A stretch of DNA of 64,000 nt from Palaemon carinicauda. Lineage: Eukaryota; Arthropoda; Malacostraca; Decapoda; Palaemonidae. Made by a program: the position numbers and the translations under genes. The stretch lies in assembly GCF_036898095.1 (NCBI RefSeq), contig NC_090751.1:76125797-76189796 (forward strand), given 5' to 3'. The notes under the pieces were generated by a model. It was given only the letters and a program-made list of their open reading frames with translations. It did no database searches and was not told the DNA's origin. Each line of letters starts with the position of its first letter. The first letter of the stretch is position 1. Shown here piece after piece: positions 54,908 through 63,999 of the stretch.

Positions 54908-56632
54908 GTGCACTCAATGTGTTCATTGTAAAGACAAAGTTCACGATGGAGACTACCAAATCTGTTTTGGCAGCAGTAAGAGAAGGCGACTGGATGGTCT
55001 CTCTCGACCTTCAGGAGGCATACTTCCACATCCCGATTCATCCAAACTTTCAACAATATCTGAGGTTTTTGTACGGGAAAGTAGTGTACCAGTTCCGAGC
55101 ACTGTGCTTCGGCCTCCGCCCTGCTCCTCTTGTTTTTTACAAGTCTCATGCGAAATGGAGCAAGCTTTCTACATTTGTCAGGGATCAGAGCCTCCCTTTA
55201 TTTGGATGACTGGCTAATCAGGGCGTCGTCATTAAATCGCTGCCTGGAGAATCTCAAATGGACATTAGACCTAACCAAGGAGTTAGGTCTCCTAGTGAAC
55301 GTAGAAAAGTCACAAATTACTCCATCCCAGACAATTCTTTATTTAGGGATGGAGATAGAGTCGAGTTTTTCGGGCTTTTCCGTCTCCCACAAGAATGAAA
55401 CAAGCTCTGCTAAAAGTCCATCAATTGCAAGAGAAAAGCAGTTGCTCAGTAAGAGTTTGGATGAGCCTCGTGGGAACTCTTTCATCGCTGGAGCAGTTTA
55501 TCTCTCTGGGGAGACTCAACCTTCGCCCTCTCCAGTTTCACCTAAACCACCATTGGAACAAGGAGAAGGGCTTAGAGACGATCTCTATTCCAATCTCTAA
55601 CTCAGTCAAGACATATCTGACTTGGTGGGACAGCAACATCAGACTGAGAGAAGGTCTTTCTCTTGCGATCAAGAACCCAAACCACGTGTTGTATTCAGAC
55701 GCATCGGATTTGGGTTGGGGAGCGACACTGGACAATCTGGAATGCTCGGGTCTCTGGTCCACAGATCAGAAGAAACTCCATTTAAACTGCAAGGAACTTC
55801 TGGCAGTCCATCTAGCTTTAAAGAGTTTCGAGAGTCTGGTTCAGAACAAGGTGATACAGGTGAATGCAGACAATACCACGACCTTAGCGTATATCTCAAA
55901 ACAAGGAGGGACTCACTCTCACTCCCTTTTCGTCACCGCAAGGGACCTCCTCATTTGGTCAAAGGCAAGAAACATCTCTCTCTTGACGAGGTTCGTGCAA
56001 GGAGAAATGAATGTCTTAGCGGCCTGCCTCAGCAGAAGAGGACAAGTCATCTTCACGGAGCGGACACTACACAAGAATGTGTGCGAGAAGCTATGGATGA
56101 CATGGGGTCAACCCACCATAGATCTGTTTGCGACTTCACTGACAAAGAGGCTCCCAACTTACTGCTCTCCAGTTCCAGATCCAGAGGCAGCCCACATAGA
56201 CGCTTTCCTGCTGGACTGGTCTCACCTAGACATCTATGCCTTCCCACCATTGAAGATCCTAACAAGGTTCTTCAGAAGTTCGCCTCTCACGAAGGGACCA
56301 GGTTGACGTTGGTTGCTCCCCTCGGGCCGTCGAGAGAATGGTTCACAGAGGTACTTCTATGGCTGGTGGACATTCCGAGAAGTTTACCGTTACGGATGGA
56401 TCTCCTGCGTCAACCTCATGTGAAAAGATTTCATCAAAGTCTCCCCGCGCTTCGTCTAACTGCTTTCAGACTATCAAAAGACTCTCTAGAACTCGATGGT
56501 TTTCGAAGGAGGCAGCTAGAGCGATCGCAAGGGCTAGAAGGTCCTCTACCATCAGGATCTACCAATCTAAAGGGGAGGTATTTAGAGACTGGTGCAAGTC
56601 CTCCTCTATTTCCTCTTCCAATACCACTGTAG
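54908..56632 (+). pseudogene. DIRS RT-RNase H-Dam-like, copy D, broken
   Basis: RT begins at NVFIVKTKFTMETTKSV without fingers. The palm reads SLDLQEAYFHIPIHP and FGLRPAPLVF. An extra T near 55137 shifts the frame, after which YLDD is present (~55200). Trp (TGG) is kept at the RT/RNase H boundary, unlike copies B and C. RNase H is open in 55395-56306 (SDASDLGWGA, NCKELLAVHLALKS, ADNTTTLAYISKQGGT), with Ala for Asp in NVLAACLSRRG. The Dam-like block follows (TIDLFATSLTKRLP, DAFLLDWSHLDIYAFPP), then a one-base shift near 56265. Confidence 0.82.
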
Positions 56633-57527
56633 CATAGATTGCAGACTTTCTACTTTATCTTAGAAATGATCGCATCCTTTCTGCCTCAACCATTTAAGGC
56701 TACAGAAGCATGTTAGCTTCAGTTTTTAGACATAGAAATTTAGATCTGTCTAATAATGAAAATCTTCTAGACCTTCTCAAGTCTTTTGAGACTTCCAAGT
56801 AGCGTCAGATCACTACTCCTGCTTGGAATTTGGACGTGGTCCTTAAGTTCCTTGTGTCTGAAAGGTTTGAGCCGTTGAATTCAACCTCACTCAAAGATAT
56901 TACACTCAAAACTCTTTTTAGTGAGCTTGGCTACCGCAAAGAGGGTTAGTGAAGTACATGCCTTCAGCAAAAATATCAGCCTCTGCTCTAATAAAGCAGT
57001 ATGCACGCTTCAACTTGGTTTTTTAGCCAAAAATGAACGACCATCTCGTCCATCTAAATCGTTTGAACTTCCCAGTCTATCTGAAATTGTTGGGAACGAA
57101 ATTGAAAGAGTCCTGTGCCCTGTAAGAGCTCTTAAATTTTATTCAAATAGAACCAAAATACTGCGAGGTAATTCAGAGGCTTTATGGTGTTCAGTTAAAA
57201 AGCCCTCCTTACCTATGTCGAAAAATGCGTTATCATATTTTATTAGACTTTTAATTAGAGAGGCTCACTCTCATTTTAAGTGATAATGACCTGAAATTGC
57301 TTAAGGTTAAAACTCATGAAGTTAGAGCAGTGGCAACTTCAGTAGTGTTCAAACAAAATAGATCCGTTAGAAGCATTATGGACGCAACCTTTTGGAGGAG
57401 TAAATCTGTGTTCGCTTCACATTATTTAAAAAATGTCCAGACTCTTTATGAGGACTGCTACACGTTGGGACCATTCGTAGCAGCGAGTGCAGTAGTGGGT
57501 CAAGGTTCTACCACTACATTCCCTTAA
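56338..57527 (+). pseudogene. DIRS tyrosine recombinase, copy D, broken
   Basis: N-terminal part at 56338-56637 (SRTRWFSKEAARAIA, YQSKGEVFRDWCKSS; Gly replaces Trp), ended by TAG where others read AQIA. The middle is frame-broken. The catalytic part at 56921-57283 keeps AKRVSEVHAFSKN, and 57297-57527 has HEVRAVATSVVF and ATFWRSKSVFASHYLKN. All four motif regions are present but spread over three frames. Confidence 0.8.
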
Positions 57528-57819
57528 TCCCAATATCCTTTTTCTTCTCTTGAAACTTTTTTTGGGTTGTACGTGGAGACTTAAGAAGTCTTCCGCAATC
57601 TTTTGATTTGGCGGGTGGTCAAACTTGTTTCTTGAGAGCGCCCAGATCAAGGGTATTGATGAGGTCCTGTTATAGGGGTGTTCACCCTAAATATAACAGC
57701 TCCTAGAAGTCTTTCAGCACCCTGAGTGGAACGGTGGGCTTCATAAGGATAGCGGACTAATGAGGCAGAGTAATCATCAGAGTCAGCTTCCTTATCAGGT
57801 ACATATACTTAAGTTTGTT

Positions 57820-57911
57820 TTTTGGATAATTGTCAAAAACTCTTGAGCTTATATTCCTTTAATGTTTTTGGATAATTGTCAAAAACTCTTGAGCTTATAT
57901 TCCTTTAATGT
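57820..57911 (+). repeat. 46-bp tandem duplication in DIRS copy D
   Basis: The segment TTGGATAATTGTCAAAAACT through CCTTTAATGTTT occurs twice in a row. Copies A, B and C have it once, so it is private to D and recent. Confidence 0.92.
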
Positions 57912-57949
57912 TTTAATACTGGTCTCTACCCTCCTCCAAGGGTGTGAAT

Positions 57950-58284
57950 CAGCTACATATATATCCACCGGCTAAGTTAAATATTTAAAAATGATATTTT
58001 CAATTTAAAATAAATTTTTGAATATACTTACCTGGTGGATATATATAATTAAAGGCCCCCCCCCCCCTTCCTCCCCGATAGAGACCCTAAAGACTGAGAA
58101 GAACTGAATTCCTGGGGAAATATATGCGGTACCTGGCCGGCAGTCGGCGCTAGTGGTCACACCCAGCAACCACCACGGCGATCGCTCGCGAGTTTTTTCA
58201 ATCTGTTGACCGTCGGAGACGTTAGCTACATATATATCCACCGGGTAAGTATATTCAAAAATTTATTTTAAATTGAAAATATCA
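57950..58284 (+). repeat. Internal complementary region and right inverted repeat of DIRS copy D
   Basis: The complement of the left end meets the complement of the right end at 57991/57992. A C run (58055-58066) separates it from the inverted repeat proper, which complements 51740-51990 (TATATGCGGTACCTGGCCGG, CCACGGCGATCGC). Confidence 0.88.
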
Positions 58285-58683
58285 TATTTAGCTACCCAAA
58301 AGATGTGTAACACAATAGTTGAGGGACACCAACCTCCTGCGCCACCTGCAAGACAACCTCAGCCAGATCACTACTGAGTGTGGATTGAGACCTGCTGCCC
58401 TAACTGCCAAAATCTGTCTTGATATATAATTATGTATATAATTGATGCAATCACTTACATTTAGTGCATAACTAAAAAATAAGCCATAAGTCTCACAATA
58501 TTAGAATTAACCCTGAATGCATACACGCCTTTATGTACCGTATATGCACAAAATGCACACTATGCATATCTAAAAACAAACGAGGTGATGAGTAAAAACG
58601 GATTTTAAATTTGAATTCAGCACCCCCAAATTAGGTAAAAATGGGTATTTTTGTGCTTGCCTCAATTTCTTTGTAAACCAGTG
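58285..58683. other. EnSpm-like element right arm with terminal inverted repeat
   Basis: No frame of note. The last ~90 bases are the right terminal inverted repeat (complement begins CACTGGTTTACAAAG). Followed by TAA. Confidence 0.7.
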
Positions 58684-58734
58684 TAAAGTAATTGTTTCTT
58701 ATAAATAAATAAACAAAAACTGTTCATTTGATTA

Positions 58735-58737
<3 letters not shown>

Positions 58738-58819
<82 letters not shown>
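58738..58819. repeat. (CT)n microsatellite
   Basis: About 82 bases of uninterrupted CT repeat followed by a short C run, directly before the LINE sequence. Confidence 0.98.
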
Positions 58820-58821
<2 letters not shown>

Positions 58822-58829
58822 CCCCAATT

Positions 58830-59767
58830 GCGAATGAGAATAACGAAACAGAAATGAGAGGAGAAAAGGTTGAATATCTAACGGATATACATATTAATGA
58901 AGCAGATATTGTCAAGGCTATAAGCGAAATTAAACATGGATCGGCAGCCGGACCAGGTAGAGTTCCAGCGATTTTGTTGAAAAAAACTGCACACACTATT
59001 GCTAAGTCGCTTGCAATACTGCTAAGACAAAGTGTAGATATGAGCTAGATATATGTTAAAAATAAATTAGCATATATAACCCCTATTTTCAAAAGTGGAT
59101 CAAGACTAGAGGCAAGCAATTATAGACCTGTTAGTCTAACATCACATATTATGAAAGTGTATGAGAGGGTAATAAAAAAAGAAAATAATGAACCATTTGG
59201 TTAAAAATAATTTGTTTAATACAGGTCAACAGGGTTTTGTGCCCGGAAAAAGTACACAAACCCAACTGATAGCACACTATGAAAACATATACAAAAATAT
59301 GATAAATGAAAAAGACACAGATGTGATCTATCTAGATTTTGCAAAAGCCTTTGACAACGTAGACAATAGTATATTAGAGAAAAAATGAGAAAGCATAATA
59401 TTGTGGGAAAGATAGGAAAATGGGTAAAAGAATTCCTGCAAAACAGAAAACAGATAGTGGTTGCAAATGACGAGAAATCAGATGAAGCTCAGGTAATATC
59501 TGGCGTGCCACAAGGTACGGTATTAGCTGCACTGTTGTTTGTTATTATGATTTCAGTCATAGACTGTTATGTTAAAAACTCTGTAGTGAGAAGTTTCGTT
59601 GATGACACAAGAATAAGTAGAGAAATTACTTGTGATGAAGATAGGGACTCACTACAAAGAGATCTAAACAAAATATAGGAGTGGGCGGAGATAAATAGGA
59701 TGGTATTTAACTCCGATAAATTTGAATCAATAAATTATGAAACAGAGAAGGAATGGTATTTGCATAC
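58830..59767 (+). pseudogene. Non-LTR retrotransposon reverse transcriptase (jockey/CR1-type), truncated
   Basis: RT blocks in order: DIVKAISEIKHGSAAGPGRV (GPDG-like), AYITPIFKSGSRLEASNYRP, VSLTSHIMKVYERVI, GQQGFVPGKSTQTQLI, DVIYLDFAKAFDNVDNSIL, VISGVPQGTVLAALLFVIM, and SFVDDTRISREI carrying the catalytic F-x-DD. In-frame stops at ~59048 and ~59388, a frameshift near 59180 and a TAG near 59678 inactivate it. No RNase H is seen before it is cut off at 59768 by the gypsy LTR; the rest should lie beyond the gypsy element, outside the window. Confidence 0.85.
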
Positions 59768-59815
59768 TGTTACGATCCTCATGGGGATCGAACCAGGTTC
59801 TGTTGAATTGATAAA

Positions 59816-60117
59816 CCCTTTTACCCCCAGGCTATTTGGAAATTTCCAACCCTTAACCCCCAGGGGGTTATTTTTTTCCCAGCACATTTTGCAGTATATT
59901 TTTTTTAAATTGCTCTAACAGCCTTAATTTTTGTCATAGAGAGGTCAGGTTGGTCTCATTCTCTTGGAAAATGCCTGAATTTTCTAAAAAAATTATCAAA
60001 AACATGAAAAAAAAAATTTTTTATAGCATTTTTTTCCAAGGACGTACCGGTACGTCCATGGGGGTAAAGGGATGGCTTTTGTGAAACGTACCAGTACGTC
60101 CTTTGGGAGTAAAAGGG
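59816..60117. mobile_element. piggyBac-type MITE inside the gypsy LTR
   Basis: Ends CCCTTTTACCCCCAGG and (complement) CCCTTTTACTCCCAAAGG, flanked by TAAA and TTAG, each one change from TTAA. 302 bases, no coding. It contains the perfect 18-base palindrome GGACGTACCGGTACGTCC (60040-60057), a related GTACCAGTAC at ~60090, and an internal repeat of the left end (AACCCCCAGG at ~59860). Confidence 0.7.
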
Positions 60118-60592
60118 TTAGTGAAATGGGGACTTTTCGACTAAAATAAGCAATCAAACAAAGGGAAATATAGAAAGAAAACTCGCAAAAGAAAACATAA
60201 CTTTATTTACAACTAGTCAAAGGTAAATGTTTCTTGATTGAGTACTTAGGAAGCACTGAACTAAACAAAGAAAATCATTTGATTAAACTACACTCCAGCA
60301 AATAGGGGAACAGTCAAGATAGTAGATAAATAATACAAAAAGAATACTACTCTTCACAGCAGCTCTCGACGGTTGACAGGAACGTAGATATTTCAGGTCC
60401 AGGCGTTTCGTGGTCGGTAATGATGGTGGGGGGCAACTCTTTCTGACATCTCGGACAAAGCTGGTTACGTCTGCATTCTGGTCCTTACGTCTTCTCTTCT
60501 TCCCTGAGCTTGTTCTCCCTCTCTCTCTCTCTTTCTTGTCCTTACTCCTGTTCTGTCTTTCGTACTCTCCCTTTCTCTCGTTCGCGTGGAAG

Positions 60593-60600
60593 TTTATATA
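60593..60600 (-). promoter_or_regulatory. TATA box of the gypsy LTR
   Basis: TATATAAA on the minus strand, about 440 bases from the LTR start, which fits a U3 promoter reading leftward out of this 3' LTR. The identical box in the 5' LTR would drive the element. Confidence 0.5.
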
Positions 60601-61040
60601 TCCCTGTATGGGAGGGGTTAACTATGGACAGTTCCATATAAGGAAATTTTCTCGTTTCTTCATCCTCATTGGTGTTCCTTAAAACCATGCCTCTGATAAC
60701 ACCTAGACGAACGCTCTACTGGTGTTATCAAAATCCATATCGCCCTATAATTGAAGCGAGGTGTCTGTTTACCTCCAGCTAATGTATATTCTTTGGTGAC
60801 AAACACTGTTCTTCTTGTTCTATGGTTCTTTTCATAACTTGACTCCTTGGTCTTCAGACAGGGGATCGTTATGCCTAATGACCGCCGGCCTAGGCACATA
60901 ATAAATATCTTGACGGTGACAGCTTCAATAAACACTAGCGGGACCTTCCCTCTCTCTCTCTCTCTCTCTCTGCTTCTCTAAGAGTAGAAAAATCACATGT
61001 TTTAACATTCTTTTCTATATTATTCTATCTACCCATGACA

Positions 61041-61055
61041 CGTCCCCCTAAAAGA
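61041..61055 (-). other. Polypurine tract of the gypsy element
   Basis: AGGGGGAC directly before the LTR start TGTCATGG on the minus strand, the expected place for plus-strand priming. It follows a ~190-base A/T-rich untranslated stretch after RNase H. Confidence 0.65.
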
Positions 61056-61249
61056 AAAAAAAGGAAAATCTACTGCTTTTGTCTTTTTTTTTTTTTTAAA
61101 CGAAATTATCAAAGGAGAAAATCACTTATCCCTAAACTGAGAGACAATTACTTCATTACTCTCGTATCATGTAACTAAAACCAAAACACACTCTTACGTG
61201 TTGATAGAAGAAAAAAAAAACAAAAACAGAAAGAAAACAAACGTCCATA

Positions 61250-61858
61250 TCATTCTGAAAAGTCTCTAGAAAGACTGTCAGCTATTACATTATTCTTTCC
61301 CTTTATATGAACTATCTTTAAATCATAATCTTGTAATTCTAAACTCCAACGCATGAGACGTTTATTCTTATTCTTAAACCTATCTAAGTAAACTAATGGA
61401 TTGTGATCAGTATACACAGTTAAAACATGACCACTACGTACATAAATCTCAAAATGTTGCAAGGTTGATACTAAACTAAACAATTCCTTCTCAATAGTTG
61501 AATAATTCTGCTGTGCTTTATTTAACTTCTTCGAATAATAAGCTACAGGGTGCTTGGTCCCGTTCACTTCTTGCAACAGAACTCCTCCTATTCCAATATC
61601 ACTTGCATCTATCGCTAAATTAAATTCCTTGATAAAATCGGGCAACATTAGTACGGGCTCGTGAATCATTATGGCCTTTAACTTATTGAAAGCTTCGATG
61701 CATTCATTATCAAATACAAAACTTCGTCCTTTCTTGAAAAGATTAGTTAATGGAGCACTTATTTCTGAAAAATTAGGAACAAATCGGCGGAAATATGAAA
61801 TCCTTCCGATGAATCTCATTGCCTGTTTTTTACTGGTAGGAATTGGGAAGTTGGACAA
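61250..61858 (-). pseudogene. pol: Gypsy RNase H domain (C-terminal end of pol)
   Basis: 202 residues in the frame after a one-base loss near 61863. It contains the RT connection (FIGRISYFRRFVPNFSEISA) and RNase H with AIDASDIGIGGVLLQ, STIEKELFSLVSTLQHFE, VYTDHNPLVYLD and NVIADSLSRDF: the usual D-E-D-D set of gypsy elements. The protein ends eight residues later with no integrase behind it, followed by the polypurine tract. Catalytic residues look intact. Confidence 0.88.
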
Positions 61859-62184
61859 ATCTTACCTAGACCAACTTTATGACCCAAATATGTGATCGAG
61901 GTTTTTCCGAATTCACATTTCTTCAGATTTAAAACAAGTTTTGCTTTTTCAAGGGCTGACAATACTTTAGCTAAAATGCGTAAATGTTGCTCCCACGTAT
62001 CTGAAAATATTACAAGGTTATCCAAATACACAACACAGTTATCAATTCCATTTAAAACTCTATTCATTAATCTTTGAAAAGTACTCGCTGCATTCCGTAG
62101 ACCAAAAGCCATAACTTTGGGTTCATAACTACCGAAAGGTGTTATGAAAGCAGATATTTTCTGTGCCCGACTACTTAAAGGTAC
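61816..62184 (-). pseudogene. pol: Gypsy reverse transcriptase, C-terminal palm part
   Basis: In frame with the upstream pol after a TAA (62185-62187) that replaces the usual Gln in GYWQVPL. It carries AFITPFGSYE, MAFGLRNAASTFQRLMN and VVYLDNLVIFS. The last is the catalytic Y-x-D-D box with Asn for the second Asp, which would abolish polymerase activity. LNLKKCEFGKTSITYLGHKV follows. The frame is lost near 61863. Confidence 0.88.
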
Positions 62185-63999
62185 TTACCAATAACCTTTG
62201 GCCAAATCAAGTTTAGAAATAAACTTGGCATTTCCTATTTTATCTAAACAATCTTCTATCCTGGGGAGAGGAAAATTACTTTGTTTCGTAACACTATTCA
62301 CTTTTCTAAAATCAATACACAGCCTATCTGATCCATCTTCCTTCTTAACAAGAACTATTGGAGAACACCAGTCACTTTCGCTAGGAACAATCAAACCATT
62401 GTCTAGCATATACTTGATTTCCTGTCGAACTGAATTTACTTTTTCTGGGCTTAGACGATAAGGACTTTGTCTAATGGGTTTTGTGTCCTGCAACTCAATA
62501 TCGTGTTCTAAAAGATCAGTCAAACCCAATTTACCACTAACAGTTTCTGAATAATTTGAAAACACATTGAATAATTCCCTTGTTTTTTCTTCCTCTAAGC
62601 TAGAATTAAACAACGTGAAATTATTAAGAACGTCAGAGTTCTTCTCAAAAGTAATCTCTCTCTGCGACACTGTTACAACTGGCATTGGACGTTCATTATA
62701 TTTCTTTAGCAAGTTGATGTGCAACCACTTAGCTCTACGCTTACCCATATCAATTAAGTAATTCAAATTTCCCCTTTTTTCTATGATAGGAAATGGACCT
62801 TCGAACTTATAAGATAATGAGGGACCTTCTTTCTGGACTAATACTAAGACTTTATCACCCACGTGGAAAATTCTGTCTTTAGCTTTAAGATCGTACTTTC
62901 TTTTAGTTTCCCCTTGATGGTTGCTCTCATTTTCTTTTGCCATCTGCCAGGCTTTCCTTAAATCCTCTTTGTGATCTTCGATATTCTGTATGTAATCCTT
63001 TCTACCTTCTTCTTGCATTAACTTACACTTTAAAATTTCTAAAGGTCCTTTGGCGGTGTGACCGAACAACAAATCAAAAGGACTAAATCCCGTGGTGTCA
63101 TTAGGAGTTAATCGTAAAGCCAACAAGACAAAACGTAACTTTTCTTCCCAATCCTGTTCGAAATTATTACACAACTTCTTTAAGCAACTTTTCAACGTTT
63201 GATGAAAACGTTCAACAATTCTTTGTGATTCAGGGTGGTACGGGGTGGAAGTTACAAGTTTAATCCCTAACTCTTTCATTTTATCTCTGAAATACTTTGA
63301 TACAAAATTGCCACCATTATCACTCTGTATAACGCAAGGAAGTCCAAATTTAGAGAAATAGTTCAGCAAGCGTGTAACTACAGTTTTTGTATTGCAATTT
63401 CTTACTGGGATTGCTTCTGGATATCGTGTTAGTCTATCAATGATTGTTAATAGATAGATATTCCCTCCCTTACTTCTGGGCAAAGGGCCTACGATATCAA
63501 TTACGACATTCTCAAAAGGTTCTCCTACCGATGGAATATTACATAATGGAGCCCTGGGAATTACTTGATTAGGTTTGCCAGCCATTTGACATTTGTGACA
63601 ACTTAAAACATATCTCTTCACATCACTTTTCATTTTAGGCCAAAAGTACGTTTTACTTATACACTTGAATGTTTTATTTACTCCCAAATGTCCTTGTTCA
63701 TCATGTGCTAATTTCAAAATTGATTCACAAAGTTTTCTAGGAGTTACTAATTGCTCTATGACTTCCTCCTTGCTACCTGTCTTAGGACGAACATAGCGAC
63801 ACAAAAGTTCGTCTTTTAAACTAAATGTTTCCTTACAAACATTTTCAGGTTCATCATCCAATTCACATTCAAAAATTCTAGTTAGTGTTTTATCTTCCCT
63901 CTGCATCTTAACTAGTTCATCCTTATTCAATATGCTAGTTTCTGAAACACTAATCTGTACATCACTTCTTTCGACAGATACATCATCATCTCTGCTCAC
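62185..63999 (-). CDS. pol: Gypsy pol: integrase followed by RT N-terminal half
   Basis: 604 residues, open at the right window edge, so the first Met is not the true start. Residues ~95-140 hold the HHCC zinc domain (HDEQGHLGVNKTF ... CHKC). Residues ~155-310 are the rve core: VVIDIVGPLPRSKGG (first D), VIQSDNGGNFVSKYF (second D), YHPESQRIVERFHQTLK (E). A C-terminal GPY/F-like module follows (GDKVLVLV, FEGPFPIIEKRGNLNYLI). Without a break the RT begins: DTKPIRQSPYRLSPEKV, SPIVLVKKEDGSDRLCIDFR and FISKLDLAKGYW. The integrase catalytic triad is intact. One uninterrupted frame joins integrase to RT, so the order is not an assembly effect. Confidence 0.92.
   Translation of the reverse strand: MSRDDDVSVERSDVQISVSETSILNKDELVKMQREDKTLTRIFECELDDEPENVCKETFSLKDELLCRYVRPKTGSKEEVIEQLVTPRKLCESILKLAHDEQGHLGVNKTFKCISKTYFWPKMKSDVKRYVLSCHKCQMAGKPNQVIPRAPLCNIPSVGEPFENVVIDIVGPLPRSKGGNIYLLTIIDRLTRYPEAIPVRNCNTKTVVTRLLNYFSKFGLPCVIQSDNGGNFVSKYFRDKMKELGIKLVTSTPYHPESQRIVERFHQTLKSCLKKLCNNFEQDWEEKLRFVLLALRLTPNDTTGFSPFDLLFGHTAKGPLEILKCKLMQEEGRKDYIQNIEDHKEDLRKAWQMAKENESNHQGETKRKYDLKAKDRIFHVGDKVLVLVQKEGPSLSYKFEGPFPIIEKRGNLNYLIDMGKRRAKWLHINLLKKYNERPMPVVTVSQREITFEKNSDVLNNFTLFNSSLEEEKTRELFNVFSNYSETVSGKLGLTDLLEHDIELQDTKPIRQSPYRLSPEKVNSVRQEIKYMLDNGLIVPSESDWCSPIVLVKKEDGSDRLCIDFRKVNSVTKQSNFPLPRIEDCLDKIGNAKFISKLDLAKGYW

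Larger units (their letters stand above)
51727..58284 (+). mobile_element. DIRS1-like retrotransposon, copy D
   Basis: Complete at both ends: left TTTTTAAATATTTAACTTAG at 51727, right end AAAATATCA at 58284. Inverted terminal repeats span ~51727-51990 and ~58063-58284. The internal complementary region has its junction at 57991/57992. It is inserted in the EnSpm-like element between GTACCAA and TATTTAGC without a visible duplication. It shares with copy B the gag N-terminal replacement and the ~650-bp gag/RT deletion, and it is the uninterrupted reference for B's leader. Confidence 0.9.
49716..58683. mobile_element. CACTA/EnSpm-like DNA transposon (split by DIRS copy D)
   Basis: The ends are CACTGGTTTACAAA at 49716 and its complement ending at 58683. 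Similarity extends about 90 bases inward (both have AATTTGG then GTGCTGAATTCAAATTTA). TAA is found on both outer sides (49713-49715 and 58684-58686). A CACTR terminus with a 3-bp duplication is the CACTA/EnSpm signature. The element encodes one protein on the minus strand. DIRS copy D sits in it; without D the element is about 2.4 kb. Confidence 0.8.
59768..61040 (-). repeat. 3' LTR of the gypsy element
   Basis: It starts TGTCATGGGTAG at 61040 beside the polypurine tract and ends GATCGTAACA at 59768, giving TG...CA borders. Length is 1273 bases including a 302-base MITE. TATA box at 60593-60600. CT/GA-rich stretches occur at ~60509-60533 and 60950-60972. The upper border is well supported; the lower border rests on TGT/ACA symmetry and on the end of LINE homology. 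Confidence 0.72.
59768..63999 (-). mobile_element. Ty3/gypsy element with integrase before RT (Gmr1-like), partial
   Basis: Minus strand. It enters from the right edge with integrase, then RT, RNase H, a polypurine tract (TAGGGGGACG) and the 3' LTR (61040 down to 59768). The order INT-RT-RNase H with the LTR right after RNase H is the copia-like order known for the Gmr1 group of gypsy elements. Gag, protease and the 5' LTR lie beyond the window. It is inserted in a LINE. Confidence 0.85.
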
